The notes beneath the pieces are model-generated. The model had not been told where the DNA came from, did not search any database, and saw nothing but the letters and a program-made list of their open reading frames with translations. Below, one piece after another: positions 34,315 to 42,698 of a stretch of 42,698 nucleotides of DNA. Location: the NCBI RefSeq assembly GCF_023511815.1, contig NZ_JAIMAV010000016.1, positions 1 through 42,698 on the forward strand, written 5' to 3'. The translations under genes and the position numbers were made by a program. Position 1 is the stretch's first letter; each line of letters starts with the position of its first letter. The stretch is from Alicyclobacillus sp. (lineage in GTDB: Bacteria; Bacillota; Bacilli; Alicyclobacillales; Alicyclobacillaceae).

Positions 34315-35067
34315 TTACGCGTCTGGACCAGCCAGGAAACTGTATCCCGTGAACCACGCCGGAATCCCCGCGGTCAACACGGCGGTCAGGAGGCATTCCG
34401 CCAGTTCCGCTCGCGTGGCTCCTTTTTCCAAGGCGCCACGGGCGTGGATCTCCACGCCAAGAGGATATCGTTCGGCCGCGTTGATGCCGGTTAACACCAA
34501 CTCTTTCACCTTCGGCGACAGCGTGCCTGGACGAAGACACGCACTCCGGAGATTCGTGTAGGAGATGAAGATGTCTGGTTGCACATCGCGCATCAGGGAC
34601 GCCCATCCCGGAATGTCTCCAAACGCGTGTCGATAGTAGGCTTCGCATTCCTCGACGGTGGTCATCTGGCGCTGAGCGGGCGCCGGCGAGGGCGCGACGA
34701 CCGTCGTCTGGCCCGACATTTGTCTTTCGCGCTCCACCGCGAAGGCCACGGCTTTACGGCCCTCCAGCCAAGCGGGCAGTCCGCGCGAGATCACTGCGGT
34801 GAGCACGGTTTCCGCGACCTCTGCCGCCGTGGCACCTGCGTCGTGCGCGCCCTGAGTGTGGTACAGCATACTGGTCTCGTACCGGCGCGCCGCGTTGATG
34901 CCGACGAGGATCAGCTCTTTGTCTTTGCGCGCAAGCGCCCCGTCTTCGAGCACGGCCATTCTCAGGGCCGTGTAGTGCCGCAGGGCCTCCGGCGCCCATT
35001 CGTGCATGACCTCGGCCCAATCCGGGACCTGACCGTAAATGCGGCGAAACGTCTCCAGGGGATCCAT
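34315..35067 (-). CDS. Double carboxymuconolactone decarboxylase (CMD/AhpD-like) domain protein
   Basis: 250 residues made of two homologous halves joined by a proline/alanine-rich linker (about 118-135). Each half has the CMD core: ELILVGINAARRYETSMLYH then GATAAEVAETVLTAV in the first, ELVLTGINAAERYPLGVEIH then GATRAELAECLLTAV in the second. The histidine of the AhpD CxxC-x-x-H motif is kept, but both cysteines are replaced in both halves, so a peroxidase/thiol role is unlikely. The start has AAGGAGGAAACTTC upstream. The gene follows atoE by 80 nt in the same direction, so it probably belongs with acid uptake and catabolism. Confidence 0.8.
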   Translation of the reverse strand: MDPLETFRRIYGQVPDWAEVMHEWAPEALRHYTALRMAVLEDGALARKDKELILVGINAARRYETSMLYHTQGAHDAGATAAEVAETVLTAVISRGLPAWLEGRKAVAFAVERERQMSGQTTVVAPSPAPAQRQMTTVEECEAYYRHAFGDIPGWASLMRDVQPDIFISYTNLRSACLRPGTLSPKVKELVLTGINAAERYPLGVEIHARGALEKGATRAELAECLLTAVLTAGIPAWFTGYSFLAGPDA

Positions 35068-35147
35068 GAAGTTTCCTCCTTATCGACCGTTTTCAACCCC
35101 GCCTCGATGGCGACGCAATTCGTTCCAGGTACCCGTCCCTGCACCCC

Positions 35148-36503
35148 TCACACCACGGGAATAAGCAGTAATGCCGCTCCGAAGACGACGATCCCGGCGA
35201 TGAGCGCCATCACGCAGTACCCCATCACATCGCGGATGGACAGGCGGGCGATGGCGAGCAGCGGGAGCACCCAGAACGGCTGGACCATGTTCGCGACCTG
35301 TTCGCCGAAGGCGACGGACATGGAGACCTTGCCCAGGTAGGCCGCCGAGTGGGTGAATTGCGTCGCGGCCTGGATGGCGATCGGGCCTTGCACCGTCCAG
35401 TGCCCCCCGCCAGACGGGACGAACAGCGTAATCACCATCGATGCCACGAAGTTCATGAACGGCAGGGTGGCCTGGTTCGAACCGTGGACCATCGCGGTGG
35501 CCAGTTGCGTCGCGAGTGAGGGGTGGTGACCCGGTGAAAATGTCATGAGGGCCATGAGGCCTCCATACAAAGGATACTGCAGGATGAGCGGTCCAGAGGC
35601 GCGGGCGGCGTGGTTGAATGCCCGAATGAAGCGGATCGGCGTCCAATGTAAGAGCATACCGATCACGGTGAACAACATGATCACCGAACTCAGGTTGATC
35701 GTGCCGTGCAGGACGAACAGGAATTCGTACAGCCCGACGACAGCGAACAAAACGTTGATAACCCACGCGTTTTCCAGCCGGGTGGCGAACGTCTTGCGGG
35801 TTGGGACAGCATCTGGCTCGGGGTCCTCGAGTGCAACAGGGTCCAATTCCGTCGTCTCAGAGGGCGAGATGAAGCGCAACAGGATCGGGATCACGATGAG
35901 GATGGCGAGCACCGGCACCCAGTTGTACGGTTGGAAGATGGTCTGGGACAAGGGCACCGTTTGGTGCGTGACGCTGTAGATGATGTTCACCACGGGATCC
36001 TTTTGGGTGTTAACGAGCGCGATGGAGCTCGAAAAACCTGAGGCCCAAGTGATGAACCCCATATACGCGGCGGCGACCAGAAATCCGAAGTGTACGTTTT
36101 GCAGACGCTTCGCGACTTGCTTCGCCAAGAGCGTCCCGATGACAAGGCCCAATCCCCAATTCAGGATGGACGCAATGGCCCCGATCAGATAGACGAGGAT
36201 GGCCGCCTGTACTTGTGTCTTTGGTTTTTCAGCCAACCAGGTCAAGAACCGGCGGATCAACGGAGCTTCGGCGAGGGTGTAGCCGGTGACAAGGATAAGG
36301 ATCATCTGCAGCGAGAAGGTGAAAATGCCGCCGCCCCATACCCCCGTGAACCACGTGCTGACGAGACTGTTCCAGGTAGTACCTTCTACAAAAATGAAAT
36401 CCAGAATGATGACCAGTCCGGTCAAAACCGCTACGAACAAGAATGGATCCGGAACGAACCGCTGCGTGTAGCGCACGAACACACTCGTGAGCGCTCTGAC
36501 CAT
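35148..36503 (-). CDS. atoE: Short-chain fatty acid transporter, AtoE family
   Basis: 451 residues, about 11-12 membrane segments. The opening RYTQRFVPDPFLFVAVLTGLV, the WGLGLVIGTLLAKQVAKR segment, LQYPLYGGLMALM, VPSGGGHWTVQGPI and FWVLPLLAIARLSIRDVMGYC are characteristic of AtoE proteins. The family takes up acetoacetate and short-chain fatty acids. The ATG at 36501-36503 has GGGAGGG 7 nt upstream. A leader of about 220 nt with a terminator/antiterminator-like structure precedes it. It is divergent from the CoA-transferase operon, which would use the imported acid. Confidence 0.92.
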   Translation of the reverse strand: MVRALTSVFVRYTQRFVPDPFLFVAVLTGLVIILDFIFVEGTTWNSLVSTWFTGVWGGGIFTFSLQMILILVTGYTLAEAPLIRRFLTWLAEKPKTQVQAAILVYLIGAIASILNWGLGLVIGTLLAKQVAKRLQNVHFGFLVAAAYMGFITWASGFSSSIALVNTQKDPVVNIIYSVTHQTVPLSQTIFQPYNWVPVLAILIVIPILLRFISPSETTELDPVALEDPEPDAVPTRKTFATRLENAWVINVLFAVVGLYEFLFVLHGTINLSSVIMLFTVIGMLLHWTPIRFIRAFNHAARASGPLILQYPLYGGLMALMTFSPGHHPSLATQLATAMVHGSNQATLPFMNFVASMVITLFVPSGGGHWTVQGPIAIQAATQFTHSAAYLGKVSMSVAFGEQVANMVQPFWVLPLLAIARLSIRDVMGYCVMALIAGIVVFGAALLLIPVV

Positions 36504-36550
36504 GGTGTACCCTCCCTGTAAAAATTTTTTCCTGTTCGTGGTGTTCTGAA

Positions 36551-36657
36551 GACAACAAAAACCCAAGCCATCCCTGCACCTAAACAGGAGTCCACACAAA
36601 CTTTGACGGGCTCCCGTTTCAGATGACAGATTGCTTGGGTTGCGCTGCTTTCCCAGC
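36551..36657 (-). promoter_or_regulatory. Terminator/antiterminator-like switch in the atoE leader
   Basis: On the minus strand, AACCCAAGC (36641-36633) pairs with GCTTGGGTT (36568-36560), followed by TTTGTTGTC, so the 3' arm runs straight into a U-tract. The 64 nt enclosed contain ACGG-GAGC-CCGT (36617-36606) and CAGG/CCTG (36588-36573) hairpins. The 5' arm can instead pair with GCTGGG (36657-36652) as GCTGGG with CCC-A-AGC, one bulged A. The two pairings exclude each other. The same design appears in the divergent atoD leader. Confidence 0.55.
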
Positions 36658-36734
36658 CGCGTTCTGAGCGCGCCTGGCACAGCGTAAGGACAATCCGTCC
36701 CGGTGTTGCAGTTGTCTCACCACGTTGCCATTGA

Positions 36735-36764
36735 TGTTATCTGAAATGTGGCCAGTATTGCAAG
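36735..36764 (-). promoter_or_regulatory. Promoter of atoE
   Basis: Minus strand -35 TTGCAA (36759-36764), an 18-nt spacer and -10 TAACAT (36735-36740). It implies an atoE leader of about 220 nt. Confidence 0.5.
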
Positions 36765-36826
36765 CCCTTTCAATCGAACAACGTTTTTACGCATAATAGG
36801 GACGGAATAGATTCTAAAAATTCTGG

Positions 36827-36855
36827 TTGCGAAGTGTCTGTGAAACCGCTATACT
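36827..36855 (+). promoter_or_regulatory. Promoter of the CoA-transferase operon
   Basis: -35 TTGCGA (36827-36832), a 17-nt spacer and -10 TATACT (36850-36855). It implies a leader of about 155 nt before the first start codon. Confidence 0.65.
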
Positions 36856-36901
36856 GAGACCGAATACGAAAAACCGTTTCTTCGTTTCACGACAGTCAGA
36901 T

Positions 36902-36987
36902 AACTGGCGTGAGCAAGCGGGGAAAGCCAAGTTTTCGTTCATTCGGCACAGGGAGTGTGGTGCAGAGAGCGGGGACTTGGCTTTTTT
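36902..36987 (+). promoter_or_regulatory. Terminator/antiterminator-like switch in the atoD leader
   Basis: AAAGCCAAGT (36923-36932) pairs with ACTTGGCTTT (36975-36984) and the 3' arm continues as a T-run to 36987. Inside, CGTTC (36936-36940) pairs with GAGCG (36967-36971), and GCAC (36946-36949) with GTGC (36960-36963). This makes a long hairpin that should terminate before the ribosome binding site (36997-37005). Upstream ACTGGC (36903-36908) can pair with the terminator 5' arm as ACTGGC with GCC-A-AGT, one bulged A, giving an alternative antiterminator hairpin. Confidence 0.6.
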
Positions 36988-37018
36988 GTGTCTTTCAAGG
37001 AGGTGCTCGGGAACCGCG

Positions 37019-37681
37019 ATGAAAGAGAAGGTGGTGTCGAAACCCGAGGCCATTGCGCACATCCGCGATGGCATGTCCATCATGGTCGGCGGATTCGGGC
37101 TGGTGGGAGCGCCCCTGGAGCTCATCGATGAGCTGTTCCGCCAGGGACAGCGGGATCTGACAGTCATCAGCAACAATGTCGGGGAGCCAGGCAAGGGTTT
37201 GAGCCGCCTGCTGGAGGCGGGGCGGATCCGAAAGGCCATCGGATCCTACTTCACCAGCAACCCGGTGGTCGGAGAGCACGCGCTCGCAGGAAAACTCGAG
37301 GTCGAGCTGATGCCGCAGGGGACGTTCACCGAGGCCATCCGGGCGGGCGGCGCGGGCATCGGGGGCTTTTACACCCGAGCGTCGGCGGGGACCCAGCTCG
37401 GCGTAGGAAAGGAGACGAAGGTGATTGGCGGGCAGACCTACGTGCTCGAATACGCCCTGACGGCGGATGTCGCCCTCATCCGAGCGCACAAGGCGGACCG
37501 GTTGGGCAATTTGGTCTACCGCAAGACCGCGCGCAATTTCAATCCGGTGATGGCAACCGCGGCGAAGCTGGTGATCGCAGAGGTGGACGAGATCGTTGAG
37601 GTGGGCGAGATGGATCCGGAGGTCATCGTGACCCCTCACTTGTACGTGGATTTCATCGTGCAGCGGGGAGGTGTCGCGTGA
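37019..37681 (+). CDS. atoD: 3-oxoacid CoA-transferase subunit A
   Basis: 220 residues, the alpha subunit of a heteromeric class I CoA-transferase (ScoA/AtoD). Family features are [55 protein letters not shown] and [10 protein letters not shown]. With AtoA it moves CoA from a donor such as succinyl- or acetyl-CoA to acetoacetate or another keto acid. The ATG at 37019 is 13 nt from AAGGAGGTG, a longer than ideal spacing, and no alternative in-frame start fits. It is the first gene of a seven-gene operon behind a conditional-terminator-like leader. Confidence 0.94.
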   Translation: MKEKVVSKPEAIAHIRDGMSIMVGGFGLVGAPLELIDELFRQGQRDLTVISNNVGEPGKGLSRLLEAGRIRKAIGSYFTSNPVVGEHALAGKLEVELMPQGTFTEAIRAGGAGIGGFYTRASAGTQLGVGKETKVIGGQTYVLEYALTADVALIRAHKADRLGNLVYRKTARNFNPVMATAAKLVIAEVDEIVEVGEMDPEVIVTPHLYVDFIVQRGGVA

Positions 37682-38316
37682 TGGACATCAAACACCGCAT
37701 CGCCGCGCGAGCGGCCCAGGAGCTTCGGGACGGCGACGTGGTCAATCTCGGGATCGGGATCCCGACGCTGGTCGCGGACCACCTGCCACCTGGCGTGGAC
37801 GTGTATCTGCACACCGAGAACGGCCTGCTCGGCGTCGGGCCGGCACCGGAGGAGTGGGCGGTCGATCCAGACCTGGTCAACGCCAGCAAACGGCCGGTCA
37901 CCCAGACCCCGGGGTGCAGCTATTTCGCGAGTGACCAGTCCTTCGCCATGATCCGCGGCGGCCACGTCGACGTGGCCATCCTCGGGGCGCTGCAGGTGGA
38001 CGCCCAGGGCCGGGTGGCGAATTGGTCGGTGCCCGGAGAGACGGTGCTCGGCGTAGGCGGCGCGATGGACCTGTTGGTGGGGGCGCGCCGCGTGATTGTG
38101 ACGATGAGTCACATCACCCGTGACGGCCAGCCGAAGATTGTGCAGAACTGCTCGCTGCCACTGACCGCTGACCGACCCGTGGATCTGGTCATCACAGACC
38201 TGGCTGTGTTCCGGGTGATGGAGACCGGGCTGGTGCTGACGGAGCTGATGCCGGGCGCCACGCTGGAGCAGGTCCGGCGGCGGACGGCGGCCCAGTTCGA
38301 AGTGCAGCTGGCCTGA
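37681..38316 (+). CDS. atoA: 3-oxoacid CoA-transferase subunit B
   Basis: 211 residues, the beta subunit. The catalytic glutamate is E46 in [12 protein letters not shown], which forms the glutamyl-CoA thioester intermediate. [19 protein letters not shown] and [15 protein letters not shown] are typical. The ATG at 37681 overlaps the last base of the atoD stop (TGATG), and a GTG 3 nt earlier is also possible; GGGGAGGTG precedes both. It works as a complex with subunit A. Confidence 0.95.
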   Translation: MDIKHRIAARAAQELRDGDVVNLGIGIPTLVADHLPPGVDVYLHTENGLLGVGPAPEEWAVDPDLVNASKRPVTQTPGCSYFASDQSFAMIRGGHVDVAILGALQVDAQGRVANWSVPGETVLGVGGAMDLLVGARRVIVTMSHITRDGQPKIVQNCSLPLTADRPVDLVITDLAVFRVMETGLVLTELMPGATLEQVRRRTAAQFEVQLA

Positions 38317-38415
38317 CGCGCGAGTCGCAACCGGGAGTTCGTCGCCAGCGCGGTGTGCGTGCGTGTGCGAAGGGATCGCAGGTTGACATTTAGATGGCGA
38401 AAGGAGAGGTCTGAG

Positions 38416-39108
38416 ATGGAGATCATCGATCTGACGCTGCAACTGCAGGATGGGCTGAAAACATTCGCATCGCATCCGAAATTCACGTTGCTCGACCAGG
38501 TGACCTACGAGTTCTCCGCACCCCGCTACCAGCCGCCGTGCGAAGGATTCGCGTCAAAGCTGCTCATCGCCTCCGATCACGGTGGGACCCACGTGGACGC
38601 CCCGTCGCACTTCATCAAGGGCGGCAAGGACATCCACGAGGTGCCGCTTCAGCAACTCATCGGTCCGGCGGTGTGCATCGATGTGTCGGAGAAGGCAAGG
38701 GATGCCGTCATCGACAGCCGGATGCTGGCCAGCCGATGCCGGGAGCAAAGTGTCGACATTCGGCCTGGGGACATTGTCCTGCTGCGGGCGTTCCCGGGAC
38801 GCTGGGGGGAGCCGGGATTTTACGAGTGGCAGGGCATCAACGACGACGGGGCGGCGTGGCTGCAGGAGAAGGGCATCCGGGTGCTCGGCATGGATCTTCC
38901 GATGGTGGACGAGATCGGCAACCCGACACGGCCGGTGCACATGCGGATGCTCGGGGCTGAGATCCTGCTGATTGAGAATCTGGTGAACCTCGACCAGGTG
39001 GCGGGTCGGCGGTTCTTGTTCATCGGCCTGCCGCTCAACGTCAAGGGGGCGACGGCCTCGCCCATCCGCGCCATCGCGATCCCGGGCAAGGAGGATGCCC
39101 TGTCGTGA
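38416..39108 (+). CDS. Cyclase-family metal-dependent hydrolase (kynurenine formamidase-like)
   Basis: 230 residues, cyclase family. The metal-binding signature HGGTHVDAPSHF is at 55-66, followed by IRPGDIVLLR and LGMDLPMVDE as in formamidase and ring-opening hydrolases. Known relatives hydrolyse N-formylkynurenine, isatin or cyclic carbonyl compounds. Here it sits between CoA-transferase and two alcohol dehydrogenases, so opening of a cyclic diketone or lactone-type ring to a keto acid is a reasonable inference. The ATG at 38416 follows GGAGAGG. Its stop overlaps the next start (GTGA). Confidence 0.85.
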   Translation: MEIIDLTLQLQDGLKTFASHPKFTLLDQVTYEFSAPRYQPPCEGFASKLLIASDHGGTHVDAPSHFIKGGKDIHEVPLQQLIGPAVCIDVSEKARDAVIDSRMLASRCREQSVDIRPGDIVLLRAFPGRWGEPGFYEWQGINDDGAAWLQEKGIRVLGMDLPMVDEIGNPTRPVHMRMLGAEILLIENLVNLDQVAGRRFLFIGLPLNVKGATASPIRAIAIPGKEDALS

Positions 39109-39881
39109 ACGAGCTCATGGTCGGGCGACTGTTTGACTGGACGGACAAAAACGTGATCATCACCGGCGCCGGAGGGAGCATCGGCTCCACCTTGGCGCAC
39201 GCCTTCGCCACCTACCAGGCGAATGTCGTACTGGTGGACAAGAATGCGGAGTCGTTGACGAACTTGCACCGGATGATTGAGGAGATGGGCCGGACGTGCC
39301 TGACCTTCGCCGTGGACGTGACGGACGTCGAAGCGATTCACGGGATGGTCCATGAGGTGCAGGAACGGCTGGGATCCATTGATGTGTTGATCAACCACGC
39401 GGGCATGAACATCCGCAAGCAGGCGCTTGATTTGGAGTTGGCGGAGTGGGACCGGGTGCTGTCCGTCAATCTGCGCGGCATGTTCGCCGTGGCGCAGGCG
39501 GTCGGCCGGGTGATGGTGGCGCAGCGGGCCGGCAAAATTGTCAACACCGCATCAGTGTCGGCGGTGCGGGGGCACAAGCACCTCGTGGCGTACGCGGCGA
39601 GCAAAGGCGGCGTGCAGCAGATGACCAAGGTCTTGGCTCACGAGTGGGCCCCGTATGGCGTCAACGTCAATGCGGTGGGCCCGGGGTACATCTACACCCA
39701 CCAAACGGAGGACCTTTTGGCGGATCCGGCGGCCCGCCAGTCCATCGCGGCGAAGATCCCGATGGGCCGCATCGGGGAGCCCGCGGATCTGGTCGGCGCC
39801 TACCTGTTCCTGGCATCCCCAGCCGCGAACTACATCACGGGCCAGACGCTGTTCGTCGACGGGGGCCGGACGGTGGATTAG
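39105..39881 (+). CDS. Short-chain dehydrogenase/reductase
   Basis: 258 residues, classical SDR. The cofactor loop TGAGGSIG is at 20-27, then a modified NHAG (97-100, usual NNAG), catalytic S150 (NTASVSA), Y163 and K167 (YAASK) and the C-terminal FVDGGRTVD. D45 after beta-2 (VVLVDKN) favours NAD(H). The GTG start at 39105 overlaps the cyclase stop, with GGAGGAT upstream. It probably oxidises an alcohol on the way to the keto substrate of the cyclase or CoA-transferase. It is not a close duplicate of the SDR at 31689, although both share NIRK near residue 100. Confidence 0.9.
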   Translation: MNELMVGRLFDWTDKNVIITGAGGSIGSTLAHAFATYQANVVLVDKNAESLTNLHRMIEEMGRTCLTFAVDVTDVEAIHGMVHEVQERLGSIDVLINHAGMNIRKQALDLELAEWDRVLSVNLRGMFAVAQAVGRVMVAQRAGKIVNTASVSAVRGHKHLVAYAASKGGVQQMTKVLAHEWAPYGVNVNAVGPGYIYTHQTEDLLADPAARQSIAAKIPMGRIGEPADLVGAYLFLASPAANYITGQTLFVDGGRTVD

Positions 39882-39905
39882 TGCGAAATGGGGGAGAGAC
39901 GAGGC

Positions 39906-40967
39906 ATGAAGGCGCTCTGCAAACAGACATGGCAACCGGGGATGGCGTTGGTAGACGTGCCCGTGCCGGAGCCGGCGGCTGGGGCGGTGCGGTTGCGGGT
40001 GGTCGGATCCGCCATCTGCGGCAGCGATCTGCACATCTACGAGAGTGCGCCGGGATACGAATGGCTGTCCCTGCCGGTGACGCCAGGGCATGAGGTCGCC
40101 GGGGTGGTGGATGCCGTGGGACCTGGGGTCAATCCCGCCTGGATTGGCCGCCGGGCGGTGGTCAACCCGTACATCCCGTGTGGCGACTGCCGCCAGTGCC
40201 GAGCGGGCCGCCCCAACCTGTGTGACGGAGGACGTGCGACCCTGGAGAAGGTGCCGTCCCAGGCGTTGCAGATTGGGTTCCGGCGGCCGGGCGGCATGGC
40301 GGAGTATGTGACGGCACCGGTGGAGAACCTCCTGCCGCTCGCCGAATCCATCCCGGACGATGTGGCGGCGATGCTCGAGTCGTTCGCGGTCAGCGCCCAT
40401 GCCACGGAGCGCGTGCCGCTCCGGGAGGACGATGTGGCCCTCGTCATCGGCCCGGGGCCGATTGGCCTCGGCGTGGTGGCGGCCCTCAAGGCGCGCGGCG
40501 TGCATCGCATCCTGGTCTCCGGGCTGGCGCAGGACGCAGGCCGGATGCGGATCGCGAAGGCGCTCGGGGCGTCGCGGGTGTTCGACGCGGGGGAAGCGGG
40601 ATATGCCGACGTGATGGAAGAGGAGACCGGCGGGGCTGGGGTGGACGTGGTGTTCGACTGCAGCGGCCACCCAAAGGCGCTGGCGGACGCGGTGTTCTCC
40701 GTGCGGCGCGGGGGCGCGGTGGTTTTGGTCGGCATCTACGGCCGACCTGCCGAGTTGCCGGCCAACGCGGTGGTAAGAGGAGAGGTCAGCGTCGTCGGCA
40801 CCTACGGGACCACGCCGGAGGCGTTCCGGTGGGCGGTGGAACAGGTGGAGCAGGGCATCGTGGACTTGCGGCCGATGATCACCCACGTCGTACAATTGGA
40901 GCAAGCGGATGCGGGCTTTCACCACGCCCTGAGCAAGGAGGGGTGCAAGGTGGTGCTGAAGCCCTGA
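39906..40967 (+). CDS. Zinc-dependent alcohol dehydrogenase
   Basis: 353 residues, medium-chain family. The catalytic zinc ligands are C38 (AICGSDLH) and H62-E63 (PGHEVAG). Structural zinc cysteines are C92, C95, C98 and C106. The Rossmann loop is VIGPGPIGLGVVAALKARG. It is similar in layout to the dehydrogenase at 25610 but divergent in sequence. The ATG at 39906 has GGAGAGACGAGG upstream. It is the fifth gene of the catabolic operon and would oxidise a secondary alcohol in the same pathway as the SDR. Confidence 0.9.
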   Translation: MKALCKQTWQPGMALVDVPVPEPAAGAVRLRVVGSAICGSDLHIYESAPGYEWLSLPVTPGHEVAGVVDAVGPGVNPAWIGRRAVVNPYIPCGDCRQCRAGRPNLCDGGRATLEKVPSQALQIGFRRPGGMAEYVTAPVENLLPLAESIPDDVAAMLESFAVSAHATERVPLREDDVALVIGPGPIGLGVVAALKARGVHRILVSGLAQDAGRMRIAKALGASRVFDAGEAGYADVMEEETGGAGVDVVFDCSGHPKALADAVFSVRRGGAVVLVGIYGRPAELPANAVVRGEVSVVGTYGTTPEAFRWAVEQVEQGIVDLRPMITHVVQLEQADAGFHHALSKEGCKVVLKP

Positions 40968-40973
40968 GGGGGG

Positions 40974-41315
40974 ATGGCCGTGGACACGATTCTGGTGACG
41001 GGCTATGCGCCCGCGCCGAAGGGCAGCTCCATGTACGAGGCGTATAAGACGGCCGGTGTGGTCCTCGAGATCAACCCGGAGACGAACATCCTGGTGCGGG
41101 CGGAGTTCACGTTTGTGACCGACTTGGCGAAGGACTACGTATCGAGGCTGGTGAACGGGTACGACCTGTCCAAGGGCATTGAGCCGCTGGTGGAGCGGAT
41201 TCAGATGCACTACTTCACGCCGTCCACGGAGGCCGTGATCATGGCGCTGCGGGTGGCGTATCAGCGGTACCAGCAGGCCGCTCTGCCCAAGCTGGCGCAG
41301 CGGCGGGGCCGGTGA
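40974..41315 (+). CDS. DUF3870-like protein
   Basis: 113 residues. The pattern [32 protein letters not shown], then [19 protein letters not shown] and [14 protein letters not shown] matches my recollection of the small DUF3870 family, which has no known activity and tends to occur near CoA and ketone metabolism genes. The ATG at 40974 sits directly on the purine-rich GAGGGGGG. The GTG at 40980 is better spaced and is a likely real start. It lies 6 nt after the dehydrogenase, so it belongs to the operon and is probably a small accessory or enzyme subunit of the pathway. Confidence 0.75.
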   Translation: MAVDTILVTGYAPAPKGSSMYEAYKTAGVVLEINPETNILVRAEFTFVTDLAKDYVSRLVNGYDLSKGIEPLVERIQMHYFTPSTEAVIMALRVAYQRYQQAALPKLAQRRGR

Positions 41316-41413
41316 GTGGCCGGGACCGGGCCGCTGATTGCATCAGGATGTGGTGGACGTCAAGTGGTGATGCGATGGGCGGTCCGATTGGCCGCCGGAA
41401 AGGGGATCGGCGA

Positions 41414-42613
<1,200 letters not shown>

Positions 42614-42642
42614 CGGGACGGGTGTGGCGGGTTGGGGACCTG

Positions 42643-42673
42643 GGGCCACGGAGGTTTCTCCGTGGTCCTTTTC
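42643..42673 (+). terminator. Rho-independent terminator of the catabolic operon
   Basis: 11-bp stem GGGCCACGGAG (42643-42653) with CTCCGTGGTCC (42658-42668), one G-U pair, loop GTTT, followed by TTTTCTC. Confidence 0.9.
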
Positions 42674-42698
42674 TCATGTGTGTGCGATTTTAAAACAT

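Noticed and set aside
36735-36904. Shared 9-mer GTTATCTGA (36737-36745) and TCAGATAAC (36896-36904) as an operator pair
   Set aside because: A 9-mer match on either strand is expected about once in a region of this size. No extended similarity surrounds it.
36504-37018. Sigma-54 promoter for the ato genes
   Set aside because: The candidates TGGCAC and TGGCCAGTATTGC lack the required GG-N10-GC spacing, and good sigma-A promoters are present.
36997-37021. T-box motif before atoD (GGTG...GGAACCGCG)
   Set aside because: The spacing does not match the T-box consensus, and no stem I or specifier loop is visible in the leader. The sequence is the ribosome binding site followed by chance similarity.
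38383-38410. TTGACA box before the cyclase gene as an internal promoter
   Set aside because: No -10 element lies at suitable spacing, and the gene is inside a compact operon.

Overview
The window is GC-rich (my estimate is 65-70 percent G+C) and looks like a spore-forming member of the Bacillota, probably of the Alicyclobacillus/Kyrpidia type. The signs are strong GGAGG-type ribosome binding sites, sigma-A-like promoters, a LysM-GH18 spore-cortex-lytic-type enzyme, a DnaB fragment and PurA that read as Bacillales proteins, and a heterodimeric exporter with the BmrC/BmrD residue pattern. The taxonomic placement is inference. I recognised no rRNA, tRNA, CRISPR array or complete insertion sequence.

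Layout. 1-1321 is a mosaic of three broken genes: a dnaB helicase fragment, the C-terminus of a TPR-like protein, and the C-terminal part of a methyltransferase. 1407-9380 holds a small membrane protein, purA, a divergent LysR-threonine ammonia-lyase-lipoate/octanoate transferase operon, an OmpR-type two-component system, and selD. The selD gene is a selenocysteine gene: an in-frame UGA at 8307-8309 sits at the catalytic position and is followed at once by a SECIS-like hairpin. 9461-15187 carries an MFS transporter and an oligopeptide ABC importer (two ATPases, two permeases, no binding protein). 15296-29838 is a housekeeping and transport mixture: NCS2 permease, HAD phosphatase, NhaC-type antiporter, glucose-6-phosphate isomerase, heterodimeric ABC exporter, secreted cupredoxin, Zn-alcohol dehydrogenase, a large membrane protein and a LysM-GH18 glycosidase.

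29860-42673 reads as a carbon-catabolic region. Isocitrate lyase diverges from a zinc-ribbon protein across a cluster of near-identical palindromes. A reductase is translationally coupled to an acyl-CoA synthetase. An AtoE-type short-chain acid transporter with a double CMD-domain protein diverges from a seven-gene operon: 3-oxoacid CoA-transferase A and B, a cyclase-family hydrolase, an SDR, a Zn-alcohol dehydrogenase, a DUF3870 protein and a thiolase. A consistent model is uptake or generation of a beta-keto acid, CoA transfer, thiolysis to acetyl-CoA and assimilation by the glyoxylate shunt. The alcohol dehydrogenase, SDR and cyclase would supply the keto acid from an alcohol or a cyclic ketone. 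The substrate is not known.

The most interesting signals are the Sec-containing SelD and the 515-bp intergenic region at 36504-37018. There the two divergent leaders (atoE and atoD) each contain a terminator stem with a U-tract and a competing upstream hairpin of the same design. Two base pairs differ between the copies in a compensating way, which suggests a related RNA switch on both transcripts.
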